In this document: positions 17,627 through 26,411 of the stretch, piece after piece
Position numbering within the stretch: the stretch's first letter is position 1
How the letters are laid out: each line of letters starts with the position of its first letter
Assembly: GCA_022821805.1 (NCBI GenBank)
Contig: JAJECX010000030.1
Coordinates: 50,780 to 114,779 of the forward strand
DNA from: Anaerolineae bacterium
Lineage (GTDB): Bacteria > Chloroflexota > Anaerolineae > Aggregatilineales > Phototrophicaceae
Length of the DNA: 64,000 nucleotides
Direction: 5' to 3'
Translations under genes and position numbers: made by a program
Notes under the pieces: model-generated
The model's database searches: none
Told to the model about the DNA's origin: nothing
The model's input: only the letters and a program-made list of their open reading frames with translations

Positions 17627-17714
17627 TGAACATCCTACAATCTAATTGGTGTCTTCAAGCATTATATGGCAATATGCGACATTGTTCGACACTACTCCCA
17701 ATCCATTCATAATG

Positions 17715-17743
17715 TTGTATATACTTGAAAGAGATGCTACAAT
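17715..17743 (+). promoter_or_regulatory. Promoter of the island methyltransferase gene
   Basis: TTGTAT (17715-17720), 17-nt spacer, TACAAT (17738-17743). Transcription would start near 17750, inside the candidate C-protein operator, leaving only about 23 nt before ATG 17773. Confidence 0.55.
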
Positions 17744-17744
17744 T

Positions 17745-17772
17745 ACATACTATAGTTAGCATTGGTAACTCT
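17745..17772 (+). promoter_or_regulatory. Candidate C-protein operator in front of M gene
   Basis: ACATACTATAGTTAGC (17745-17760) matches 14 of 16 bases with 19882-19897 in front of the C gene. Within it an inverted repeat ATAGTTA - 7 nt - TAACTCT (17752-17772) has the same arm and spacer lengths as the copy at 19889-19909. It lies just downstream of the -10 and abuts the ATG, a position suited to repression of M by bound C protein. Confidence 0.6.
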
Positions 17773-18759
17773 ATGAAGACCGTCGACTTATCCACCTTTG
17801 AAATCACCTTGTTTTGCGGTGACGCGCTGTCCTTTTACAAAAGTTGGGATTCGCCCGTTGTGATAATTTCTGACGGTCCCTACGGTGTTGGCGGATATCC
17901 CGGCGACCCTCATGCTCATCACAATTTGGCGGACTGGTATGAACCACATATAGCCGCTTGGAGCGACAAGGCAACGCCCCTAACAACGCTATGGTTCTGG
18001 AATACCGAAGTGGGCTGGGCTACAGTGCATCCGACTCTTGAGAAATACGGATGGGAATACCGCGAATGCAACATCTGGAATAAAGGAATGGCGCATGTTG
18101 CCGGAAACTCAAATACTAAAGTAATCCGAAAGTTCCCTGTCGTGACGGAAGTCTGCGTTCATTACGTCAAGAAGGCCAGTTTTAACGTTGCAAATGAAGA
18201 GATGTCAATGAAGGACTGGTTACGATATGAATGGCTCAGAACCGGTATACCTCTTAGCAAAACAAACGTAGCTTGTGGCGTAAAGAATGCAGCTACGAGA
18301 AAGTATTTTACTAAGGATCATTTGTGGTATTACCCTCCAGCAGAAGCGTTTGTGAAGCTAGTTGCTTATGCCAACGAGCACGGTGCGTCATTCGGCAAAC
18401 CGTATTTCTCTGTTGACGGTAAAGAGCCATTGACAGAAAGCCAATGGGAGAAAATGCGAGCTAAATTCTATTGTCCAATAGGCGTTACAAACGTTTGGGA
18501 CGTACCGCCGGTACACGGACAAGAACGATTGAAGAATGGAAGCAAGTCATTACACCTGAATCAAAAGCCTTTAAGACTTATGGAGTTGATAATCTCGGCT
18601 TCGTCTGATGAAGGCGACTTGGTATGGGAACCCTTTGGCGGTTTATTCACGGGCGCGTTGGCATCTCGAAACCTCAAACGATCCTGTGTAGCTTCTGAGA
18701 TAAGCGTGCAAGTCTATACAAGTGGTGTGAAGAGACTATCTCAACCAAAGTTACTGTAA
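17773..18759 (+). CDS. Type II DNA methyltransferase (amino-methylating, class beta order)
   Basis: 328 aa from ATG 17773. A frame opens 16 codons earlier through the operator, so ATG 17734 is an alternative. Catalytic motif IV comes first (IISDGPYGVGG, residues 31-41) and SAM motif I last (WEPFGGLFTGALA, about 285-297). This is the beta-class order of N4-cytosine and N6-adenine enzymes. The usual D/S-P-P-Y is D-G-P-Y here. It overlaps the convergent restriction gene by 9 nt. With R and C genes it forms a complete R-M system. Recognition sequence unknown. Confidence 0.88.
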   Translation: MKTVDLSTFEITLFCGDALSFYKSWDSPVVIISDGPYGVGGYPGDPHAHHNLADWYEPHIAAWSDKATPLTTLWFWNTEVGWATVHPTLEKYGWEYRECNIWNKGMAHVAGNSNTKVIRKFPVVTEVCVHYVKKASFNVANEEMSMKDWLRYEWLRTGIPLSKTNVACGVKNAATRKYFTKDHLWYYPPAEAFVKLVAYANEHGASFGKPYFSVDGKEPLTESQWEKMRAKFYCPIGVTNVWDVPPVHGQERLKNGSKSLHLNQKPLRLMELIISASSDEGDLVWEPFGGLFTGALASRNLKRSCVASEISVQVYTSGVKRLSQPKLL

Positions 18760-19638
18760 CAGTACATGGAGCGCTTCTTCGGACTGTAAGAAAGCTCTGC
18801 TACCCCATTTTTGTAGTGTATATCCGAAGAATTCTGCGGAGAGAATCCGCGACTTAAAGTCTTCAAGTCCTTGATGCTGTATTCGATCCATTTTGGCGAA
18901 GTTGGTATCGAGACGATAACCATATTTATTTCTAAGTTCGTGTAATTTTCGCTGATACGACGGTGAAGCATCGTAGACGAGACCGCTACTTCCCCATAAT
19001 TGTACGTCGCGTACGGCTTCTGCTAAGTTTGCATCCGAACCTTGAAATACATATCCGTTCGTATTCGTCTGCTGTAAGTTTGCAGTTCTAGCGCTGGTAT
19101 CTTCGGGTTCGAATACCAAGTAATGCGGTGGTTTGTGATAATGAGCATCTCGCGCTTGCGCTAAACTTCTGGCTGTGTCTCGCCAAATTCCGACAACTTT
19201 CGGCTTACCGTATATGAGAAACTCAGGTATCCATGCAATCAATACAACATCTGTCTGGTCGTGAAGAACGTGCGTGATGCTTTCTCGAAAACGGGCAGTT
19301 ATCTCAGTTGCAAGTGGGAACCACGTCTTTATTTCGATACCAGGTTCAGGTTCTATATTGCCTCTGAATACTACATCTGGAAAATCAGGATCTTGTCTAA
19401 TCCACTGACCGAACATGTGCCATTCACGTAAGTTCAGCATATTAGTAACGTAAAACTCGAACATGTTACCAATTAGCGGTGAGAGTTTGGAAATTACCTT
19501 CGCCAAATGAGACGCATAAACAAAGTCCGGTGGCCTTTTAACTTCAAGAACGTCCAGCGTCTCTCCGTCCAGTTGGCGTATTTCTTGAGTGGCAGAGTTC
19601 AGTATTCTTCTAACGGTCAGTCTGCTGGAATAACTCAT
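18751..19638 (-). CDS. Type II restriction endonuclease of the C-regulated R-M system
   Basis: 295 aa from ATG 19638, with GGAGAT just upstream; a start 5 codons earlier lacks a ribosome site. A PD-(D/E)xK-type nuclease core is visible: FPDVV (Asp88), then IEIK (Glu102, Lys104). The identification rests on this motif and on position between the C gene and a convergent methyltransferase. It overlaps the C gene by 29 nt, so it is probably co-transcribed and coupled to C, the standard C-R arrangement that delays restriction after entry into a new host. No specificity can be read. Confidence 0.8.
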   Translation of the reverse strand: MSYSSRLTVRRILNSATQEIRQLDGETLDVLEVKRPPDFVYASHLAKVISKLSPLIGNMFEFYVTNMLNLREWHMFGQWIRQDPDFPDVVFRGNIEPEPGIEIKTWFPLATEITARFRESITHVLHDQTDVVLIAWIPEFLIYGKPKVVGIWRDTARSLAQARDAHYHKPPHYLVFEPEDTSARTANLQQTNTNGYVFQGSDANLAEAVRDVQLWGSSGLVYDASPSYQRKLHELRNKYGYRLDTNFAKMDRIQHQGLEDFKSRILSAEFFGYTLQKWGSRAFLQSEEALHVLLQ

Positions 19639-19831
19639 GAATCTCCAGTTCAAGTGCCGACGCGATTTTCTCGATGTTTACGAGAGTGATGTTTTTCTCT
19701 GCACGTTCAATCATCCCGATGTACGTGCGATGCACACCGGCTCGCACTGCAAGTTCCTCTTGAGACAGTCCTTTCCGTTGCCGTTCGTCTCGCACACGGT
19801 TACCGAAGAAACTCTTTATGTCTTCTCTCAT
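19610..19831 (-). CDS. R-M controller (C) protein, XRE-type HTH
   Basis: 73 aa from ATG 19831 (GAGG 6 nt upstream). An upstream in-frame ATG at 19870 would start inside the operator repeat and has no ribosome site. A single Cro/C1-type helix-turn-helix occupies most of the protein (LSQEELAVRAGVHRTYIGMI). Length and fold match C proteins, which bind tandem sites upstream of their own gene to activate and later repress C-R and often repress M. Read from the minus strand, R follows directly with overlap. Confidence 0.85.
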   Translation of the reverse strand: MREDIKSFFGNRVRDERQRKGLSQEELAVRAGVHRTYIGMIERAEKNITLVNIEKIASALELEIHELFQQTDR

Positions 19832-19867
19832 GAGCACCTCAATCTTATGTTGCAGTGTAATAGCGTG

Positions 19868-19909
19868 CATACTATCGTTCTACATACTACGGTTAGCGAA
19901 AGTAGCCGT
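19868..19909 (-). promoter_or_regulatory. Candidate tandem C-protein operators upstream of C-R
   Basis: CATACTATCGTTC (19868-19880) is followed 16 nt on by CATACTACGGTTA (19884-19896). The distal copy forms the inverted repeat ACGGTTA - 7 nt - TAGCCGT (19889-19909, 6 of 7 pairs). Two unequal tandem sites before C are typical for cooperative activation then repression. The distal site matches the site before M. Confidence 0.6.
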
Positions 19910-19955
19910 CCGTTGTATAAAGACAGAAGCAGTATGATAAGCAGCACAATCCAAA

Positions 19956-19964
19956 TGCTAAAAT
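19956..19964 (+). promoter_or_regulatory. Extended -10 promoter, possibly leaderless, for asnB
   Basis: TGC then TAAAAT (19959-19964), with ATG 19971 starting 7 nt after the hexamer and no ribosome site between. It has identical geometry to the first gene of the window. Confidence 0.55.
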
Positions 19965-19970
19965 AAACGC

Positions 19971-21874
<1,904 letters not shown>

Positions 21875-21878
<4 letters not shown>

Positions 21879-22228
21879 CCGATTGTTAATATGCCGGCGC
21901 CAACGGCGGCGACAATGACGTTGGCAGCGCCGACGAGTATGGACAGAATTAGACCTATGGCGACAGCGGCGCCCGCCAGTTTGGTATATTTCTTGTCCTG
22001 ATCGTTCATGCGGTCGTCGAGCGATTTTATGTCGTCCCGCAATTCTCTTGTTTCGGCGCGGAATTCAGTACGCAGCAATTCGGTTTGCTGGTCTATTTTT
22101 CTGTTGATTTCCTCCAAGAGCTTTGCGTTCAATTGCAAGACGAGTTCCTTCGTGGCAAGCGAATCCAGCTTGCCTTCTAACTGAGAGATACGTCTTTCGT
22201 GGTCGGTCATCATCGGTGTTGTATCCAA
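21875..22228 (-). CDS. Small coiled-coil protein with C-terminal membrane anchor (paralogue)
   Basis: 117 aa from TTG 22228, preceded by GGAGG at about 7 nt; ATG 22210 is a weaker choice. Residues 10-75 are a coiled coil (HERRISQLEGKLDSLATKEL, then Leu/Ile heptads). The C-terminus is one hydrophobic span (AVAIGLILSILVGAANVIVA). Clear paralogue of 5518-5838. It overlaps the asnB stop by 4 nt in convergent orientation. Function unknown. Confidence 0.7.
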
Positions 22229-22332
22229 CTGAATCCTCCAATCAGATTGCGAAACTAGGTCAAATCAAATCAATACGTTACAAGTGTCAAATGAAGTATA
22301 CCATATCGTTATGGCATGAACCACAACAGGAT

Positions 22333-23250
22333 TCATAGCGACACCGTCCGTACCCCCTCGCGCGCTTCTTGCAGCCGCCACGCACACTCCACGTCGAGAT
22401 TCGCTGGAATCCGCGCGCAGCCAACATATTCCAGCGTGAATGAAGCCGCCGCCGCGCCAAAGCAGCCGGCCTCTGCCACATCGCGCTCGCGGCAATATCC
22501 GACCAGGAAGCCGCCGCAATAGGTATTGCCCGCGCCCGTTTGATCCACCACGTCGGCGACCTCGACCGCGGGGATGTAGTGCGCTGCGGCATCGCCATTC
22601 CGCGCCACAAGCGATCCCAACTCGCCCATGCGAATCGCCGCCACCTCCGCGCCATCGGCCAGCATTCGGCGCATGATTTCCAGCTCGTCTTCAATCTCGT
22701 ACATCGTCTGCGCCTCATGCAAATTGGGCGATACGATGTCGGCTTGGGCGATGCCGCGCAGGAAAGCAACGCGGTCGCCGCTGAGCATGAAGACGCGCAC
22801 CGGCTCCCAAAGCAGCACGGCGCCTGGGAAGCGCGCGCGCCAACCCGCCACATGTTCGGGCGCGCGCAGCAGCGTGAAGCCGCGGGCGCGCTCAAAAGGC
22901 ACATGCGGGCTATCGGCGGCGGGACCGAACATGAAAGGCTCGATGACCTCGACGCGGAATATCTCGTTACGCAAGCCATTCCACTCGAAAATCTGCCAGC
23001 CGCGCATCTGCGGATGATGCGTCCACACAAGACCGTCCGTATCAAAATCAGCTTCCAGGCGAGCGCGGATGTCGGCGGGCAGGTCCTCGCCAACCATGCC
23101 GACCAGCGCGGGCTTTTCGCCGGCGAAGGCGATGCCGTAAGCGGCGTGGGCGCCGCCGCCGCCGAGCACACCCATGCTCGTGCGCCCATCGGGATAGACG
23201 ATGTCATCAATGATGATGCTGCCGATGGCTAAGAATTCGGGCTTAGGCAT
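22333..23250 (-). CDS. PfkB-family sugar kinase with altered GAGD motif
   Basis: 305 aa from ATG 23250. The ribokinase fold is indicated by FLAIGSIIIDDIVYPDG at the N-terminus, GVLGGGGAHAAYG and the C-terminal VVDQTGAGNTYCGGFLVGYC. In classical PfkB kinases that motif is DTxGAGD, with Asp as catalytic base; here it is Asn (GAGN), as in Mak32-like relatives. Either another residue acts as base or activity is changed. It sits between asnB and an HNH nuclease gene on the same strand as the latter, so no pathway is evident. Confidence 0.82.
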   Translation of the reverse strand: MPKPEFLAIGSIIIDDIVYPDGRTSMGVLGGGGAHAAYGIAFAGEKPALVGMVGEDLPADIRARLEADFDTDGLVWTHHPQMRGWQIFEWNGLRNEIFRVEVIEPFMFGPAADSPHVPFERARGFTLLRAPEHVAGWRARFPGAVLLWEPVRVFMLSGDRVAFLRGIAQADIVSPNLHEAQTMYEIEDELEIMRRMLADGAEVAAIRMGELGSLVARNGDAAAHYIPAVEVADVVDQTGAGNTYCGGFLVGYCRERDVAEAGCFGAAAASFTLEYVGCARIPANLDVECAWRLQEAREGVRTVSL

Positions 23251-23320
23251 GGGATAGAGAGGTGATAATCTGCATTCCAATTGCTTTCATTGCCCCACAA
23301 AGACGACAGCGGGTCGCGCC

Positions 23321-24280
23321 TTACTGCATATCAAGCGACGGGCATGCTTCAAGCGACCGTTGCAGCGCCGCCTTCTCGCGACTGTCAATTGTAAGGCTGT
23401 ACTTCGCTTTTACCTTGATAATGCGGTCGGCAAACCAACACTCGTTCAGCTTGGGTCGCCATTCGGCAAAATCCTTACCGATCTTCTGATGCCGGTTCAG
23501 GCTCGGCGCAGCCAGCGTTAGATTCAACAAGTCTCTGGCGAAGGACTTGCGCGTCTGCGCGGTGGCGCCGCATAAACCGCTGTCATGCGCTTCTGATTTC
23601 GCTACGATGTGTTCAATGTCGGTTTCGCGCGTGCTGTTGAAGGTCGTGCCGCTGTAGGGACCATAGATGCGCCCGCCCATGCCGGACACAATTTGCGCCT
23701 CCACCGACTGCGGATAAGGATAATCATCCGAATCGTAGGGCGAACAGCGATTTTCCGCCGCGACGACAAGGGCATGCAAAGCCGCCAGCGCGCGCTGCGC
23801 GGCGCCGGAAACGACATTTTCCGCCGCGCTTGGCTGTGCCGGTTGCGGCTTGAATGCGCTGACGTGGGCGGTCTCAGCCATCCAACCAAGATCAATCTTC
23901 AGCCAGCAGTAAGACGCTCCTTTGCGAGATTCTCGCACCTCAAATACGTCGCCGGCTTGGGCCGCGCCTACTTTCTTCGCATCGACGGATGGATTCGCGC
24001 GAACGTTCAGCGCGCTGGTGACCCAGGCATGCGTCTGCCCATAACATGGGACAGCGTTCGATTCTCGCGCCGCTGGCATTTCCGCGTTGCTGGGCGCTCG
24101 ATTCGCCGTCGGCGCCGCGCGACCGGCGGAAGAACGGCTGCCTGCTGGCGCCCGCGTCGATTCCGCTGGCGCGATCAAGCCATAAACGAGGCCAGCCGCA
24201 ATGAGAAAGAGAATCAAGAACGTTGTTCCGCCGGAAGTCTTGCGGCGTCGACGGCGTTTCTGCGGTTTCCAAAAACTCAT
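23321..24280 (-). CDS. Membrane-anchored SH3b-HNH nuclease (GmrSD C-terminal/DUF1524-like)
   Basis: 319 aa. A basic N-terminus (KRRRRRK) precedes one membrane span (TTFLILFLIAAGLVYGLIA) and a Pro/Ala-rich linker. An SH3b domain follows (WVTSALNVRANPSVDAKKVG, about residues 84-140). The C-terminal domain carries TDIEHIVAKSEAHDSGLC and ARDLLNLTLAAPSLNRHQK, the HNH core of the GmrSD-C/DUF1524 family. The layout predicts a nuclease on the outer face of the membrane, for example for DNA uptake, nutrient DNA or contact defence. The role is inferred. Confidence 0.8.
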   Translation of the reverse strand: MSFWKPQKRRRRRKTSGGTTFLILFLIAAGLVYGLIAPAESTRAPAGSRSSAGRAAPTANRAPSNAEMPAARESNAVPCYGQTHAWVTSALNVRANPSVDAKKVGAAQAGDVFEVRESRKGASYCWLKIDLGWMAETAHVSAFKPQPAQPSAAENVVSGAAQRALAALHALVVAAENRCSPYDSDDYPYPQSVEAQIVSGMGGRIYGPYSGTTFNSTRETDIEHIVAKSEAHDSGLCGATAQTRKSFARDLLNLTLAAPSLNRHQKIGKDFAEWRPKLNECWFADRIIKVKAKYSLTIDSREKAALQRSLEACPSLDMQ

Positions 24281-24292
24281 AAGGTTTGCGAT

Positions 24293-25456
24293 CTACCGTT
24301 TCAACTCGGAAATCATGTGGCTCGAACGGATCTGGCTGGCGCCGTCCGCCCAATCGGGTCGCCGTCCGCCTTCAAAATTGCGGAAGTAGGGCGCGCCGAT
24401 GGCTAAGGCGCGGGCGGCCGCGATCAGCTCGCCCGGGATGCTGTAGACGATCGAGGCGTAACGCTCGGGCAAAGCGCGCGGAATCGGCAGCAGCGTCTTG
24501 ACGTAGCCGCGGATCTCGGTCGCCTCGGCGGTCGAGACCAGCGCCAGCGGTCGGCCGATGCTCTGGGCGGCGCGCGCCACCTCAGCCATGCGGTCGGCAT
24601 CAAAGCCGTTCGTCGACAATAGAATCGTCGGGATATTGGTCGCCTCAATGAAATACTGCAGGTGCGACCATTCTTCCGTTTCTTGCGCCAGCGCGCTGTC
24701 GCCGCTCGCTTCCAGCACTTTGGCGGCGCTGAACATGGCGACGCCATATAACGGTCCGGCGCCGACAAATTCGAAGATCGGCGCATCGCTCCAGGCATCC
24801 ACCAGCTCATCGGCGATTGGCTCGCAGGCTTGAATCGTCTCTTCGATGACATCCGCCAGTTCAGCCAGCGCCCTCCGCTCGGCATCAGCCGCGCGTGTGG
24901 TCAATGCGCCGCGCGCTTCGGCGATGCGCAGCGCCGCCAATACCAGCGCAATCTGCGAAGCCAGGTAGGAGCGTATCCCGGGCACAACCATGCCCGCCAG
25001 CTCGTCGGGCAGCGGCGGCACGGCCGTCTCAAAGAGCTTGTCGGCGACCTGGTTGAGCGGTCCCCCGGGATTGCTGGTCAAGGCGACGGTGGTGGCGCCA
25101 GCCAGACGCGCCATATCCAGCGCTTCAATCGTGCGGCTCACCTCGCCCGAGACCGACACGCCGATGACGAGATTGGTCTTCGGTCCGGTACCGGGCAGGT
25201 AGCCGGCGGTATAGCGGCTGAAGGGCAGCGAGCTCAGCGCCTGCGTCGGCACGCCGGTCAACTGATGGAATGCTAGCTCAGCGCCAACCGGGGCGTGGTG
25301 GCTGTCGCCGCAGCCGACCAGGTAAATGCGCTTGACCGATGCGCAGGTTTCGAAGTCGAAGGCGCGGCGGGCGGAGGCGTCGAAGGGCTTGACGATGGCG
25401 CGGACGAGGTCGGGCAGGGTGTCGATCTGCTGGTGCATTGGCGAGCGATCGGTCAT
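24293..25456 (-). CDS. SIS-domain sugar-phosphate isomerase/deaminase (AgaS/FrlB/GlmS-C-like)
   Basis: 387 aa from ATG 25456 with AAAGGA 6 nt upstream; the longer frame runs into repeats. Two SIS domains are present: the first with LVGCGDSHHAPVGAELAFHQ and VIGVSVSGEVSRTIEALDMA, the second with FVGAGPLYGVAMFSAAKVLE and EEWSHLQYF. No glutaminase domain precedes them. Such proteins isomerise or deaminate amino- or fructosamine-type sugar phosphates in the cytosol. The specific substrate is unknown. Confidence 0.85.
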   Translation of the reverse strand: MTDRSPMHQQIDTLPDLVRAIVKPFDASARRAFDFETCASVKRIYLVGCGDSHHAPVGAELAFHQLTGVPTQALSSLPFSRYTAGYLPGTGPKTNLVIGVSVSGEVSRTIEALDMARLAGATTVALTSNPGGPLNQVADKLFETAVPPLPDELAGMVVPGIRSYLASQIALVLAALRIAEARGALTTRAADAERRALAELADVIEETIQACEPIADELVDAWSDAPIFEFVGAGPLYGVAMFSAAKVLEASGDSALAQETEEWSHLQYFIEATNIPTILLSTNGFDADRMAEVARAAQSIGRPLALVSTAEATEIRGYVKTLLPIPRALPERYASIVYSIPGELIAAARALAIGAPYFRNFEGGRRPDWADGASQIRSSHMISELKR

Positions 25457-25862
25457 GGGGGATTCCTTTGGCGGGTGATGTGGAGATGCTACTACTGTAG
25501 CGCAGTTGGGAACGTCGCGCATATTATAAGGATTATTCACCACCGAGGACACGGAGGAAACACAGAGACCACCGAGGGTCGCGTAGACACTGACCGTCCA
25601 CACCGAGTTTCGTTGAGGGCACGGAGAAAAGCGCTTCTTAGTGTTGCGTGGAGATACTGTCGCAATGTACGATTTTGATACACATAAAATGCGAGAGACT
25701 TGTTGGCGTTAGCAATTTCTGAGAGCCTCGGGGACTTGCAGATTCGTGACAAGAATTTACTGCGATATAGATTCTTTCGAGAATCAAAGAAGCTTCTAAC
25801 GTTATTTGCAGGCCCTTTGTGTATAGTATTCTGCATAGTATTCTTGCATCAAGGTATTGAAT
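25457..25862. other. 406-nt intergenic region with eukaryote-like CACGGAG repeat and a mini-hairpin
   Basis: The left half holds a degenerate repeat of the ACACGGAGnnACAGAG type (about 25545-25630) interrupted by the mini-hairpin at 25577-25595. The right half (25660-25860) is AT-rich and may carry the promoter of the DUF4160 gene. A minus-strand frame across it is repeat-derived and not accepted as a gene. Confidence 0.6.
25577..25595 (+). repeat. Mini-hairpin copy 3 (stem GGTC/GACC)
   Basis: GGTC, loop GCGTAGACACT identical to copy 1, GACC. It interrupts a CACGGAG/CACAGAG-type repeat. Confidence 0.75.
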
Positions 25863-26132
25863 TTGGTTAAACTACTTTTTAGGCAAAAGCATGGTTACAA
25901 TGTCGCTGTATATCCTGACGATCATGAACCGGCTCATGTCCACGTATGGAAAGACAATATGGACATTAGAGTCTTCTTGGATCCCATCGAGTTTGGGGAG
26001 AATCCCGGATTCAAGACTGCCGATCTGAAACGGATACGGAAACTAGTGACGAAGCATAAGGATAGGCTGCTAGAACAATGGGTCGATTATCATGGTATCC
26101 CGTGTAGCGAAGGACGCAAGAGAGGAGGTTAA
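25863..26132 (+). CDS. DUF4160 protein (pair with DUF2442)
   Basis: 89 aa from TTG 25863 (AAGG 8 nt upstream); TTG 25857 is 2 codons earlier. The signature YPDDHEPAHVHVWK followed by a GY-rich, His-rich small domain marks DUF4160. Genes of this family are usually followed by DUF2442, as here with no gap, in an arrangement reminiscent of toxin-antitoxin modules, although toxicity is not established. Lower GC than neighbours, so possibly acquired. Confidence 0.75.
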   Translation: MVKLLFRQKHGYNVAVYPDDHEPAHVHVWKDNMDIRVFLDPIEFGENPGFKTADLKRIRKLVTKHKDRLLEQWVDYHGIPCSEGRKRGG

Positions 26133-26411
26133 ATGATGGATATGATGCCGCTGGTGAATCCGGTCCGGTGCGCGGCAAAAAAAGTATCGTTCACCAAGAA
26201 GTACGCGCGAATTTCACTCGCGGACGGGCGCGTGATTAGCCTTCCATTGAAATTCTATCCTCGCTTGCAAAATGCCACCGACGCGCAAAGAAAGAACTAC
26301 GAGTTGTTTGGTTTAAACATCTATTGGGATGAACTTGATGAAGGCATTGATTTGACTGCCATGCTCACTGGCATGTATCGTCGCCGCGAGAATGTCGAGC
26401 CGGTCAGTTAA
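26133..26411 (+). CDS. DUF2442 protein
   Basis: 92 aa from ATG 26133, directly after the DUF4160 stop, with GGAGG at the end of that gene as its ribosome site. The segment KKYARISLADGRVISLPL, followed by YELFGLNIYWDELDEGIDL, is the DUF2442 core, often compared with HTH/DNA-binding antitoxins. The 3-prime end overlaps the convergent methyltransferase-HNH gene by 8 nt. Confidence 0.78.
   Translation: MMDMMPLVNPVRCAAKKVSFTKKYARISLADGRVISLPLKFYPRLQNATDAQRKNYELFGLNIYWDELDEGIDLTAMLTGMYRRRENVEPVS

Noticed and set aside
25537..25836. 99-codon minus-strand frame in an intergenic region
   Set aside because: It is composed of CACGGAG-type repeat and AT-rich DNA, with no ribosome site or protein-like composition.
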